Below are positions 43,777 through 56,717 of a DNA stretch of 64,000 nucleotides, one piece after another. Below the pieces are notes generated by a model, which was given only the letters and a program-made list of their open reading frames with translations, ran no database searches and had not been told where the DNA came from. Made by a program: the position numbers and the translations under genes. This DNA is from Strongyloides papillosus. Its lineage: Eukaryota > Nematoda > Chromadorea > Rhabditida > Strongyloididae. Position 1 is the stretch's first letter. Each line of letters starts with the position of its first letter. The stretch covers positions 1,426,001-1,490,000 of the forward strand of contig SRSI01000079.1 in assembly GCA_005656395.1 (NCBI GenBank), in the 5' to 3' direction.

Positions 43777-44566
43777 TTGTTATAGCTTATGTCCTTAGGT
43801 CAGTTTCAACGTGGATGTAACGAGAAAGAGTTGATAACGTTAATATGTAACCACAGTAAATTTTATTCTTTTTATTTATGCAAAAATTACAATAAAGTTT
43901 ATTGGAGTGATTTCATTTTAATGGCCTAACTTGGTCTTTTTATGTTTTTTAAATGTATTTATTATTGTATATAATATGTGTATCTAATGTACTTATCGTT
44001 TATGTGTATATAATGTATTTATTGTATTTTTAATAAAATTTTCTAATAATTTAGCAATTTAGTAAGTTTTATCTGTAGTCTTTGGTAAACTAATAGTTAT
44101 AAGTTATTTTGTTTAATTTTGATGTAACGGAATGTCTTTTCCTTCGACATTAATACATTGTTGCAAGGATGTAAACTATTTATGAAAAATTAATTATTTC
44201 ACCAATTTATTGCTTATTTAATCCCACTGTTTAGTTAAATAAAGCTTTTATCCAGAATTTAGACAAGAAAAAAATGAATTTTGCAAAAAAAATCCTTTTA
44301 ATTCTACAAATTACTTCCAAGTATGATTATCAATCATTATACATTATTAAAATACGCATTATAGCAAACTAAATGCTTCACTTGCTATTTAAAATGGACC
44401 CCTATAAAAAATATTATCCAACTTTATTTTCTTTATTTATATACAAAAATCAGTAAAAAGTATAAAAAGAGATATATTAGAATAAATGAAGACTTATAAT
44501 TTCAATAGATAGTATACCCGTCTCGAAGCATGAATGAGGAAAAGAGGGTTTCGATGACATAATAAT
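43777..44566. other. Intergenic between convergent genes
   Basis: About 790 bp of AT-rich sequence with the 3' ends of the plus-strand membrane protein and the minus-strand secreted protein. An AATAAA near 43892 fits the former. Nothing else seen. Confidence 0.4.
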
Positions 44567-46109
44567 TTAACCTAAAAAGTTATTAATAAATCCTTGTGCG
44601 ACTTCCCCATTGACAAGATTGTTAATTCCTTGCATCATCTTTAATGGATTCTGGTCAATGATTCCTGTGACCTGTTCGCAGCGATCGAAGCTCCTCTGGA
44701 TTTGGCTTCCAACCTGTATAGTGCCGAGAATGTCACACTCACTGATGGCTTTCCTTATCTGCCCGCATAAATCTCTCTCAGCCTGCATCTTGCATGTTTC
44801 AATTGATGCTTTGAAGAGATTTATACCGCTACCTGTTAAGGCATTCTTTATCTCATTTCCCCAGGCATCGAATGTTCTTTCATCTGCATATTTAACACAG
44901 TTTCCATATGCAGCCTGCATGAATTCACCTATGAATGGTAGACAACCAGCTCCCTTTGGTATGCCAAAGTTAGAATTAGCTCCAGGGACGGTTTCTCTTA
45001 TATTTGGTATTGGTCCCCTTGAACCACCTAGGTACCCTCCACGATCTTGGTACGTTGGGGCTCCACGGGCATAATTACCATTATTACTATTACCTCCTCT
45101 TCCAAGGAATGTTTCAGCTAATCTAAGTAACGGATTAATATTACCTCCCTGTGCAGATGGTTGTCTAACATTTTCAACACTCCCAACGAAGGCATCAGGT
45201 CTTTTTGGAACGAAATTTTCTAGATCCAATGGCTTAATATCAATCTCTCCACCTGAAGCATCCTTGACAATTGGTTTACTCCTAATTGAGGAACCTTCCT
45301 CTTCAGATGATTTAATATTATCAAAACCTATTACTTCTTTTTTTATACTATCTGGTATATTGATACCTTCTTTTTCTATTTCCTTTAACAAAGCTATCTT
45401 TGCTGCTCTGGCTTCTGGTGTGTTGATACTCTTATCTTCACTACCAGAACTAACATTTTCACTGTTATCAATGAATTTTTGAGCGGATATCTTTTTAACG
45501 TTTAATTTTTCATTATTATTATTTTTTACTAGTCTTATCTTTCTAGATTTACCATCCTTTCTTGGTTTCTTTTTAATCTTCTTTACAAGTAATGGATTCT
45601 CTGGTGGTGGTGGAGCTTTCAATGGAGCTGGTGTTGGAAGTTGAGGTAAGGGTTTGAAAAGGTTATTGTTATTATTATTTGCAGATGCCTGTAAAGTTTT
45701 TTCAAAACTTTCCCTGACACCGTTGTTGGCATTAATGATGGATTGGCCAAGCATCTGACTTGGAGACATGGACAAATCAATATTCCTGCTTTCTGGACGG
45801 CCTTCTTTATTCATCATCTCCCTGTTTGAGTTCATTGTCTGGACTGCTAAATCTGTTGCTATTTGAGTCATCCTGGCTAGGCCTCCATTTGATAGGAGTG
45901 ACAAGAAAGGAGCTACGGCTTCAGCGGCATTCTAAAGTTTATATGAAAAAAAATTTTTTAATAAGTAATGTTTCATAAAAACAAAAATCTACCTGAGCTT
46001 GTACTCCACCAGAGTTATGTATAGCTGTAAAATACAGTACAACTAACAAAACTAAAAAATAATTTTGATATAAAAATTTGCCTAACGTCTGAGTAGATAA
46101 AATAACCAT
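44567..46109 (-). CDS. Secreted protein with disordered middle and six-cysteine C-terminal domain
   Basis: Two exons, 46109-45993 and 45931-44567, with a 61 bp intron, give 493 aa. Exon 1 supplies a signal peptide (hydrophobic core YFLVLLVVLYFTAI). The middle is Pro-rich (PPPPENP) and Lys/Ser/Asn-rich, and the region before the C-terminal domain is Gly/Asn-rich. The last ~125 residues are compact, with six cysteines at GAGCLP, YGNCVKY, IETCKM, RDLCGQI, SECDIL and DRCEQV, suggesting three disulfides in a helical domain. This looks like a conserved nematode secreted module that I cannot name. No membrane anchor apart from the signal peptide. An antisense frame is a shadow. Confidence 0.8.
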
Positions 46110-49100
46110 GTGAAACTAAAAATCGTTTTCAAATACAAATATTTATACATATACAAACTATTAGCGAGAAATAAAAAGTAAAATTTTGAATAAAAATTAT
46201 TTTAATAAAAAGGTATAGAAAAGAAAAATTTTTGTGTTTAGAAAAGTGAAGATGTAATATATATATCATAGATATATATTTATTGTCAATAAATATATTA
46301 CCCTAATTTGAGATATTACACTATACATTTATATATCTTGATATTCTTTTATTTTTTTCAAAACGTTAAAATCCACCAGATGCATTGTCTTGTTGATGGG
46401 ATATAGAGATGTTGGAAGTAAAAATTATATGTCTTTATTATATTTTATCCTTTTTTTTATTTAAATATATGATAATTTTGTAACTGTCACCTTTTATGTG
46501 TTAGTTTTAAAAAGGGATATTAAAATATTACTTTAATATTTTCTTTTTATTATTTAATTGAAGTTTTGAGAGTAGGGTAACGGGAGAATATATTTTTTAA
46601 AGGTGGTTTGGAAGTTTAGATGTATATCTTATTTGGGTTTTAGTTTTATGGAATAATAGACCCACTTAAATATGATTGAAACATCATTTTAATATATAAT
46701 CGTTACATAACGTATAAATATGAAATATTTTTTTTAACATGATAAAAAGAGAATACGGAAAATGATAGTAAAAAAAGATAAAGAAGTTATATAATACTAA
46801 AAATATCCTGAATTTGGATTGTGTAATAGATTAATATACTAATGTCAAAAATGTTATGAGGATATAGATAAGATTAATGTATTTTGGTTTGTACATTCAT
46901 CCGTTCCACTCTGAATCTCATATTTTAAAGTATGTATCCCCAGGTACTTTATCCATGTTAGAGGTAAACCGAATGGATATACATAAATATTTAGTTATAG
47001 GATTTTAGTTATGTATAAATAATAGTTTTAATGGAAATTAGGAAAGCATTAATTGGTGTTTTAAGGATAATTTAATAGAGGTTAAGTTTTGGGGAGTATT
47101 TTAATAATAACAAAAATAAAAATATGCTGATATATTATGGAGATATATAGGAATGGAGGGGATGAGACGAAGTAAGACGGATTAGCAAAATTGAAGGTTA
47201 AATCCTTATTCTAATTTATTAGTTGTATAGCTTCTAGATTGTATAAATAGTTTAAACATTACTCATCAAGTAGTTTTATAAAAATATCTTGAATGCTACA
47301 TTAAAAAAACCTGAGACATAAAATACTTCTGATGAGTAATCTCTCCATCAAAGACATAATTTCTATCAGTTTAGTATTGAATTAAAACAATAATAAATGT
47401 TCATTAAATTTTTAAAAACCTTGAAACTAAAAAAAGCTGTTCCACAGGGTGGGGAAAGAGAAAGTGTCAACAGGATAATTTGATGTCTATCTCTTATACT
47501 ATCTTAATTATCTCCATAAAACATAACTAATCTTACAGCTTTTTATATAATTTTATGCCTAAAGGGTACACACTTTTAATCAAAAAGTATTCACTTCTAC
47601 ATTTTATATCATGAACTTGAAATGAAAATCTGCCTTCCCATTCTCTTTTTGATTAATCAGTTACTTTTACAACATTTTCTGCACTTTTAACAACTTCCTA
47701 CTAGTAAAATCATTCCATACATAGATCTATTGTATATGTAAATAATATATAATGCAATAAATGGATATGTTATTTGAAGTAAAAGAACAAAAATCTAGAA
47801 TTTGTTGATTATTATAAAATAGTAAAGATAATTTTGAATTTTTCTTTTTCCATTTTATAACAGTGAATCCTGTATTTTTGGTTTATGTATGTAAGATGGA
47901 AGTGTGTACCTTTTTAACTATGTATTTATAGAAATTTTTGATCCTTTTATTTTTGTTATTAAATTTCCAATTTAAATTAATTAAATGCCAAAAAGGATGT
48001 TAAACTATATGGATACAATTAAATATTTTTGATGGGGTGATAAAACTTAAATAAAAAGTATATAAAATTACTAGGTAGGATTTGGAAACAGGTGTTAAAG
48101 AAAAACTTCAGGATGTCACTACATCTGATAAAGTCACCCCAATAATCAAAGGATAGATAAAAATTTACTTTATGATTGTTATTTGATAGATTAAAATAAC
48201 ACCAATGACCATTAAAAGATTTATCATTATGAGATATTAAAGCATAGATAGAAGCACAATAGTAGATGTAATTCTAGGATATTATTTCCGTTAACAATTT
48301 ACTTTTAATAAATGCAAATATGTGGCTGACGACATATCAGGTTTGTAATTATAATAGAAAATACAAATAAAATAATATGTTAATATATATCTTTTAATTG
48401 TTTAATTATTAGATATATTGGATTGACAAATAAACACCAATGTAGATTTTTGAAGCTCTAATAGATAAAAATTTTATTATTTTCTACTGGTTGGATGGTA
48501 AAACTATAAATGATATGTTTAAAAAAAATTTTTGTTTGCTTCAATTGTAAAGAGTCTTGTTAAAAACTAGTTGTGCTTAAGAATTAATTATATTTTGATA
48601 ATATATTTTTAAAAAATTTTAATAAAAGTACTAGTGTTAGTAGGAAAAAAATTTGAGTATGATAAAAAAGAGGTATATTACCCATACTAGAGGTGGTGAA
48701 GAGATGTCATAGAGTTATAAAGATATTATATTTCGGGATGTCGAAAATTAAAGGTGTGAATAGAGGGGTAAAAAGTTACGTTTTCAAGTGATTATCACTT
48801 AAAAGTCAATCACGATTAAAACTCTTTCATTGGGGATACATCAATTTAACTGTATGATAATTAAATTCAAAATCCACCAATTAACACCAAAAATACCACT
48901 TTCTAAAAATAGAGAACTCTCAATTAAAGTTTAAAATTTTTATGACAATAGACATTAACTTTATATTACTTGAAAGATTACATTCATTGAAACTTTACTG
49001 CTTGAAAAAAGGTTTATAGTACTTTAGATTCAATGATACAGAAACATATTTAGGTAGGTCTTACAATTAAATACCAATCCCTAATGTAATGTATCAATTA

Positions 49101-49398
49101 AATTTTATCAGGGTAATGTTTAATACACAATTATTTGTTTTTTAAACTTTCTTTAACCCAAAAATGACCCTTTGTAAAATGGGATAAAAGTATTTACACT
49201 AAAATGAGTTTTAAAAACAAATTAAATTTTATATAACCATTTAATAATTCAAGGAAAACAACGTAATTGAAGTTTTTTATTTACTTGTTCTTAATGTACA
49301 TTGAATTTTCTAGTAACAACATAAAGAGGGAATAAAAAGAAAAAAGGTAAAAAAAATAAATAATAATTAAAATTGATAAATATATGAAAGAAGGAAGG
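46110..49398. other. 3.3 kb gene-free AT-rich region
   Basis: Scanned on both strands: no supportable exon, RNA gene, tandem repeat or inverted repeat. It contains the promoter of the secreted-protein gene on its left. Its length is unusual compared with other gaps in the window, so it may hold distal regulatory DNA or a non-coding RNA that I cannot recognise. Confidence 0.4.
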
Positions 49399-49941
49399 TT
49401 AATATTTATTTTCAATAATATCAATAACTTCATTCTTTTTTCTCTCAAAATTCTTCATTGCTTTCATTGATTTTTTTGTTGTTTTATCAATTCTATTTAG
49501 GAAATCTTTTATTGACTCGGCACTTGTTGTTGGTGGTATAATTCTGGAGGACGACTGTACCATAGTTTTACTTCCTCCCTCGGTATCATTATCATAAATA
49601 TCAATCTCATTATCCTTTATAATCTCGAATTTGCAATTGCTATTTTTATTCAAGTAAATAGGTATCTTAATGCTCTTTCTTGTAAATAAATCCTCGTTGT
49701 TCCATAACTTGTTAATTCGTTTAACCTCACTCACGTTACACTCATATTTAAGGCATATACTTTGTAAAGTTTCATTAGGCTTTATTACATGTTCTATCAT
49801 TGAGATTCTTTTAACTTTCCTCATATTATACTCATTAGTAACGGTATTTAGATCGGAACATGATCCATAACGACGGTATCTTTGAGAGGATGAAAATAAG
49901 AATGTGTATTCTGTTGTGTTGTCAAAAGAAGACATAACCAT
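49399..49941 (-). CDS. LysM-domain protein, LYSMD1/2 type
   Basis: Single exon, 180 aa, ATG at 49941 (a second in-frame ATG two codons on). Residues ~49-95 are one LysM domain (IEHVIKPNETLQSICLKYEC, then VSEVKRINKLWNNEDLFTRK, then IKIPI). The spacing and the KRINKLW-N-D-F pattern resemble the LYSMD1/2 group of animal intracellular LysM proteins rather than secreted chitin-binding ones. There is no signal peptide or membrane segment. The C-terminus is Ser/Thr-rich, then a basic helix (KKSMKAMKNFERKKNE). In other animals such proteins are poorly characterised; in nematodes LysM-domain genes are called lmd. The family call is good, the role unknown. Confidence 0.85.
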   Translation of the reverse strand: MVMSSFDNTTEYTFLFSSSQRYRRYGSCSDLNTVTNEYNMRKVKRISMIEHVIKPNETLQSICLKYECNVSEVKRINKLWNNEDLFTRKSIKIPIYLNKNSNCKFEIIKDNEIDIYDNDTEGGSKTMVQSSSRIIPPTTSAESIKDFLNRIDKTTKKSMKAMKNFERKKNEVIDIIENKY

Positions 49942-50862
49942 AATATATCTTCTTATCCTTTATTTGCACTTTTTGTTTCCTTTTTTTCTAATAATAGTTA
50001 TTAATTTAAATATATAATTGAAGGAAGAAAAAGTGTTGTCATAGTTGATGATGATGTGAGACTTCTTAATTCACCAATCGTAGTTAATGTAAAATAAATA
50101 CCAAACACTAAGATTTATAAAATGTCCTTAATGTAAAAAACTTTTAATAATAGACAAAAAAGGTGTTAAGCCTTAATACTTATATTAGATTGTGAAAAAA
50201 ATAAGATTATTTAATTTTATATTATTAGGGACTAAGTGAAAGGGAGGGGGAAAGTAATAGTATTGAGGAGGAATTTTTATAAATATTGCCAAGAAACCAT
50301 ATTTTAAAATGCTTACACTTTTTTCTTATATTTATGTTTAGTGTACACAAAGAGGGACATACAGATGGAAATACCACTATAAATGTAATATACATGCATA
50401 CACATATATATTTTAAAAAACGCAATATAATTATGAAAGAAACAAAACATCGATTTTACTTTTTATGTCCAATAAAATGTACATACATTACATTTTCGAT
50501 GCAGATGATATATATCATATGATAAGATAACAATGTTATTTCATACCAAAACAGCATATACAATTTTTTTACTCAAAAGAATATAAATAAATGTTAGAAA
50601 AAGAAATATGAATTTTTCTATATTTTAATGGTACGTTTAAAAAATGCATATATTATGGAAATTTCTCAAGAATATAACAAGTAAAAATATGCACATCTAC
50701 AGAATTTGTTATCATTTACAGGGGGTAGTTCTAATTACATGTAATTACAAGTGTATGTACCTATATAATTAACCATTAGGAGTGAAAATAGTGGCATTTT
50801 TAATAGTATTCCTCATAGTCATTTATATACTATTTCAAAATATACGTTTAAGAAGGAACAAA
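49942..50862. other. Divergent intergenic region
   Basis: About 920 bp between the LysM gene (-) and the second F-box gene (+). Frames at 50225-50425 and 50286-50522 are antisense to each other, low complexity, and not called. Contains GTAATTACATGTAATTAC-like AT palindromes near 50735. Confidence 0.4.
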
Positions 50863-51918
50863 ATGTCTGACGTGGAATTTAGTAACGATGATAGCTCTAA
50901 CAGAATCTCCGAGAATCCGTTCCTTCTACTACCTCATTCACTAGTAAAAGCTACTTTTAATAGACTTTATTGGACAGATATTCGTAATCTTAAGAAAGTC
51001 TCGAGGTTCTTTAATAATTTCATAACTCAAAACAACACCCTTCTCCCGAGGCCTCGATTAAGTGATTTGAAAATTACTTCCAATTCAACTAAGAAATACA
51101 CTTATCTTAAGGCAACTTTTATTATGATGGATAATAATAAAAAATTTGGTCTTTCTGAACGTGTACCCAATGAATGTACTAACTATAATTCTCTAAGGAT
51201 TAACAGTATCCTGGAAAGGTTTGATTTAACAAACATCCAAAGTATTAGAATAAAATCAAAGGGTAGAGAAGTAATCTTTCAGGTTATGAATAACCACTTC
51301 AAGGACGAGACAACTGTCAATTTCCTTGAGCTTACCATCGTTAGATGTCCAAATTTCGATGTATTTTCTGCTTTTATGGGTAAAATGAAGTATGTGACGA
51401 ATTTAGTTATCACAAGGATATGTTTCACCAATGAAACTGAGGTTCCAAATAATTATATATTACCGTTTGTCAGGAATATGACGTCTATATCGGTTGCTGA
51501 ATGTAATTGCAGGATTCACTTCATCAATCCACAGATGATTGATAATCTTTTCATATCAAATCCCAGACTTCAGTTAATATCATTTCATTCTAAGTTAAAG
51601 GATTTTGATATCAAAGTGGTGGAGTGTATCAAAGATAGGCAATTGTATTGTAGCATCGATAGTAGTGAAGATGGAGAATGTCAGCAGCATAAGAATTTCC
51701 TTATCATCCTCCCATTCAAAGTTGGGATTGATATAACTGATGAGTTTATAAGATTTTTTGGAGATGGACCATATTATATATCAGAATACAGTTTAAATAC
51801 AGATAATTTGTGCTACTTTAGTGTTCAATATCACTGTGAAGTTTGTATGAGATTGAAAATAATAAGATTACTGTACACTGTCCCTGAGATTTGGAATGAA
51901 CATTGTGATGCTAGATAA
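50863..51918 (+). CDS. F-box protein
   Basis: Single exon, 351 aa. The open frame starts 27 codons earlier, but with a GTG, so the ATG at 50863 is used; the upstream hydrophobic stretch is then untranslated. Residues ~20-55 are a recognisable F-box (LLPHSLVKATFNRLYWTDIR, then NLKKVSRFFNNFI). The rest is a diverged Leu/Ile-rich region with no exact repeats (FLELTIVRCPNFDVFSAF, then VTNLVITRICF), plausibly a substrate-binding repeat fold. F-box proteins act as SCF ubiquitin-ligase adaptors. A cysteine-rich patch near the end (YHCEVCMR) is unexplained. Confidence 0.8.
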   Translation: MSDVEFSNDDSSNRISENPFLLLPHSLVKATFNRLYWTDIRNLKKVSRFFNNFITQNNTLLPRPRLSDLKITSNSTKKYTYLKATFIMMDNNKKFGLSERVPNECTNYNSLRINSILERFDLTNIQSIRIKSKGREVIFQVMNNHFKDETTVNFLELTIVRCPNFDVFSAFMGKMKYVTNLVITRICFTNETEVPNNYILPFVRNMTSISVAECNCRIHFINPQMIDNLFISNPRLQLISFHSKLKDFDIKVVECIKDRQLYCSIDSSEDGECQQHKNFLIILPFKVGIDITDEFIRFFGDGPYYISEYSLNTDNLCYFSVQYHCEVCMRLKIIRLLYTVPEIWNEHCDAR

Positions 51919-53877
51919 AGTTAAGTGCAATATTTATTTTATAATAATTTCTAATACATTTTTTAGTCAAATAAATAAGAAACTAAAGAAATATCTTATT
52001 CTATAAACACAATATTCTTTTCATTACTCATAGATGATTCTGTATGCCCAATATCTATGCGAATTAGTTAGATGAATCCTCTAGGGATATGTTCTCGTTA
52101 TGTATAAATTATTCATGAAGAATATTTTCTGTATGAAAGGTGATTTACTAAAAGTGTTTTTAATAATTAAAAGATATTTCAGATATGAAATTATATAGTT
52201 TAGAAGGGCTGTTTATATAGGAGTAGAAATTTTTGACTGTCAAATGTCCTGCGGATGCTGTTCATATGTATAAAGATATTCAATGTGAAATCCCGGTGTA
52301 AAGAACAATTCTTTAAGTTACTTCCACCACAAAAATTTTGTAGCTTTTAAGAATTTATTCATATTAGAAGCTGATCTCTGAACCTTCCAGTTAAAGTTGA
52401 GTACCATAATTAAACATCCACAGGAGCTCCTTGACAACTACAATGGAAAGGTGTTATTATTAAATGAAGATTTTTAACCTAAGAACCAGTTAAATTAGGA
52501 TTATTTTGACATAGTAAAGTCTCGAGAGAAAGAGTTTTAAATAAATTGTACCTTCAAAAGCTATTCTTCGTGGTGTAAAAGATTTTCATTATCGTGTTTC
52601 ATCCATAGAAATAAACTATTTTTTGTTGTTTTTCTTCAGGTCTATTCAAATGATGCTCCAGGAGTATTTAATTCTTGTGTATCAAGTTTTCATATAATAT
52701 GTTCCAAGTTGTGTTTTCGTAAAAAAATTATGTGAGTATATGTTTTTACCATGGAGATAGTAGTTGGTAAAGTTTTATACTAATAGATTATATGAAGTGC
52801 TTCATGATTAAGTTTAAATAATGTATGATTCAACAAAGTATTTCTGAAACAAGATGAAGTTCAATGGAATTTTTTCACTATAGAAAAGTGATTTGAAAGG
52901 TTTTGTTTATGGAAGAAGTAATTTAAAAAGATATTCTGGTCATAATTAAGTTCTATTTGTAAGATATTTTCATGAGCTATTTTTAACGTGATTTAAGAAC
53001 ATATTTTTACTAAGTAGAGATGTTTCACGAAAGCATTTTTAATGTAGAAGGTGGTTCACCATGTATATTTTAAGATATAAAAAGACCTTCATACTAAATA
53101 TTAGATGGTAGCAAAGGTTGTTTATAAAAATAGGTTCTGATATAATAAATAGTGATTTCCTAAGTCCTCTTCTGTTATAATTCACTTAATGAAGGTATTA
53201 CGTCTAGAATTCAGTCCATATAGGTGAGATCGGTTCAAACTGTTTATAAAAATGTTCCGTAATCATGGTTTTAATATGTAAAGATATTTCAATAGATATT
53301 CTGGAGCAACTGATTCCTCTTAACAGTTTTACTCGTAAATAAGTTATGTGCAATATTTTCCACTGCTAAAGATGATTAATACTATTATCTAAATTATAAT
53401 TAACTTCAAATGTGAATATTTATACAAAGTTACTCAGAAAAAAGATGTTATCATTATGAAAAAAACGTTTTTTGAATATATTCTTAGATCAACTACATCT
53501 GAAAATGGTATTTTTTAAATACAAAGTTTTTAGTAGGTGTTACCATGATGAAATATGATGTTTAGACATAAAAAACTTACAATTTATGTCCTTCCAATTT
53601 TAATATTCATTTTATATTCATTTTTTAACGCACATAATGATTTTTAAACATTATCGTGACTTATTATCTCCTGTAAAATTGTGTAGTATATATTAGACTC
53701 ATTAAAAAATAAAATGAAACCAGTGTAGTTTTTAAAGAAATTTATACATAAATTTGCAAATTATTAAAAAGTAATATAACACTTTCCATTGTAAAAAAAT
53801 TTCAATTAAAAATAATTTCCACAATAACGCCGCATCGTGTTAAATCTATTTTTAAATAAAATTTAAAATTTTTTATA
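51919..53877. other. Gene-free region with degenerate short repeats
   Basis: About 2 kb without coding frames. Phrases such as AAAGATATT, TTCA...GAAG and TTCATGA recur irregularly every 60-120 bp. This looks like an old, decayed tandem array, but I could not define a unit with confidence. Ends at the TIR element. Confidence 0.4.
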
Positions 53878-55332
53878 CATAGTGGCACACCTAATTTTCC
53901 CCAGACATTTGCATATATATCTCCGCGCACAGATGAGCTACAAATATGGTATTATAATTATTTTGTAGCTGAGATACATACCATCTTAAATATATAGATT
54001 CTATAACGAAATATGGATTCTGGGCCGAGTTATAGACTTTCGAAATTTAGGTACATTTTTCGACTTTCACCAACTGTAACTTTTTTATTTAAAAAGATTT
54101 TCCAATTATTGTTGCAGATTCTGAAAGTACAAAGTCTTTTGTACTAACTTCCAAGATTACATGAAAATTGAAGTCCGGAAACTATGTTAAATTTTTAATA
54201 AAAGTTAAAAATCTTAGCTTTTGCCAAAAAATCGATGTTTTTTTATGAATAACATTTTAATCAGGTAATTTTTTAAAAAGGTTTCCTAATATTCTGATAG
54301 AGTAAGCAAAGCTCTATCAAATAAGTATAGTACCAATAAATTTGATTGAGTTTGAAGAATGTTATGAATAGTCAAAAATTGACATTTTTTTACAGTAATT
54401 CTAGTAAAAAAAGGAAATATGTCAATCTTTTTCAAATTTTTGGGTAGGGATTATGTTTTGTTTTCAAAAGTATTTAAAATATTGTTCTAATCTAATAAAT
54501 ACTTGCTTATATTTTAAAAATAGAAGGTATGAGATTATGAGTGGATGTGCAAAAAATTTAAAAGACATATTATAATTGTTCTTACAGAGTAATATCTATA
54601 CAAAATAGTATAAAATAATTGTAAAAGGTATGAAAATATTAGAAAAATTACTTTTTTCTTGAATTTGGGTGATAAAAAATATTTCAGTTCTTTAGAAAAT
54701 TTATGAACAAACAAGTAATAATCTGTAAATTAATATGGATAAGTAGTGTTATTATTGCTATTAGGATACCATAAAGATCGGGGAAAGTATTCTTTGTATT
54801 TTAACTTTCAAATGTAAGTGTAAAAAAGTCGACTTTGTCAAAACATAACTTCTTTCAAAGGCAACCTTTCTGAATGGTCATATACTCATTCGATAGAGCT
54901 TCGCTTACTCTATTAGAATATCATTAAAAATGTTTTGAAAATTATCTGATTAAAATTTTATTGTTAAAAAACATCGATTTTTTGACAAAAATCAAGATTT
55001 TAAACTTTTATTTAAAAATTTAACATAGTTGCCGGACCTCAATTTTTATGTTATGTTGGTATTTAGTACAAAAGACTTTGTACTTTCAGAATCTGCAACA
55101 ATAATTGGAAAATCTTTTCAAATAAAAAAGCTACAGTTGATGAAAGTCGAAAAATGTACCTAAATTTCGAAAGCCCATACCTCCGCCTAGAATCTATATT
55201 TTGTTGATATGTCAATAGATTTAGGATGGCATACATCTCAGCTACAAAATGATTATAATACCATGTTTGTAGCTTATCTATGCACTGAGATATATATGCA
55301 AATGTCTGGGGAGTTTTAGGCGGGCCACCCTG
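53878..55332. mobile_element. 1.45 kb element with ~500 bp terminal inverted repeats
   Basis: The left arm (~53878-54390) is repeated in reverse complement in the right arm (~54825-55332). Long near-identical stretches include CCCAGACATTTGCATATATA, CGAAATTTAGGTACATTTTT and TGCAGATTCTGAAAGTACAA. The termini are CATAGTGGC and, reversed, CAGGGTGGC, each preceded by TATA, consistent with a TA target duplication and a mariner-like end. The ~430 bp centre has no coding frame. A non-autonomous, fold-back-style element. Confidence 0.88.
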
Positions 55333-56717
55333 TATAATTGTATTATATATAAGTACAAAATTGAATCTATAAACAGATTATCATTATGCCATATTAAGAA
55401 TGAATTTATTCTTGATAAAATACTTTGTAATTCTAAAAATGTGATTTTCACATAGACATCATATAAATAAACTTAAATTGTTATCTATTTTAAATACACC
55501 TTTGAACCTCTTATGATAACTTAATTAATAATATAAAAATGAATTAAATAAATAATCTTTAACTTTGTTGAAAATATAATTTAGATTTAACCAACAAATT
55601 TGTGGATATAGAAAATAATAAAAAAAGACGTTAAGTTTTAAATTTAAATAAAATTTAAAATATTTGCAATTAACAAAAAAATTATCAAATTTAGTGCTAC
55701 AAGTTAAATCTGAATTTAGCATGGAAAATCAAACATCACAAAAACTATTTACTCATAGCATAATGAATTGTTGTTTTAATTACCATTCACTTTGTTGATT
55801 TTTGACTTTAAAGAAATTTTTTTGTAGCGTATACAATTTTTCTTAAAGTAATAAAAATTTAAATTTTGATTTTATTTGATTTATTTTTCTTATACTGTAT
55901 AATATTATACCAAGATGAGTAAAGCTAGATCAAAAAAAAGTTATATTTTTTAAGATTTTTTCAGTGTTGTCTTTTTTTAATAACCAAAAAAATCTTTAAA
56001 TAGGATTAGAATATTAAATCTTTTAAAAGTTAATTTTATTCAAATGTGACAATTTAATTTGGTTCTTCATTATAAATTTCTAGTTATGTATATTTAAATA
56101 TCTTAAAATTAAAAAATTTAAAAATACAGATAAAATTATTAATTACTCTTTTACAATTATTTTAGAAAACAAACTTTTATTGCGATCTAGTTAAAATAAA
56201 CGACACAACTAATCTAAAGTGCGATTTTTAAGTGCAGTTTAAAATATAATAATTAATCATCTAAAAGGAATAATTTGTTTTTTTGTTTGCCATTCATTTA
56301 TTTCGCGTCATTTTTCCTATAGCTATTTTAATATTTTATTTATCACATTCTTTAGATTTCTTTTGTAAGGAAAAAGTGCTTTTTCCTTGTGAAAATTATT
56401 GTGAATATTGTAAAATGAAGAATTGGGGCTAAGAGACTTTCACAGTCTTTGTTTTGAAAGGTATAAAAGATGGTGAAATTGGGATTTTATTTAGTTATTC
56501 TAAAATGATTTTTTTTTGTTGTTGTGTTATTATGTTTTTTATAATTTTTTCATTATCCCTACATTTTTTTATGTTGTCCCTCCCCTCATTTACGTTACTA
56601 ATTATTTTATTATCGTAATTTTCATTTCATGTTTTTGTGTTTATTATAGGGAGATAACATCAGTCTTAATAAAATTTTTATTTCTTTGAAAAATTTATTT
56701 ATCAATTTGCTATCTTC
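55333..56717. other. Gene-free AT-rich region
   Basis: About 1.4 kb with stops in all frames. A minus-strand frame at 55525-55722 is low complexity and not called. It holds the 3' flank of the CAP gene. Confidence 0.4.

Noticed and set aside
50782..50862. Membrane anchor on the second F-box protein
   Set aside because: The hydrophobic N-terminal extension begins with GTG; the first ATG of the frame is 50863, so the segment is probably not translated.
51919..53877. Irregular recurring phrases suggestive of a tandem array
   Set aside because: I could not define a consistent unit length by eye; a self dot-plot would be decisive.
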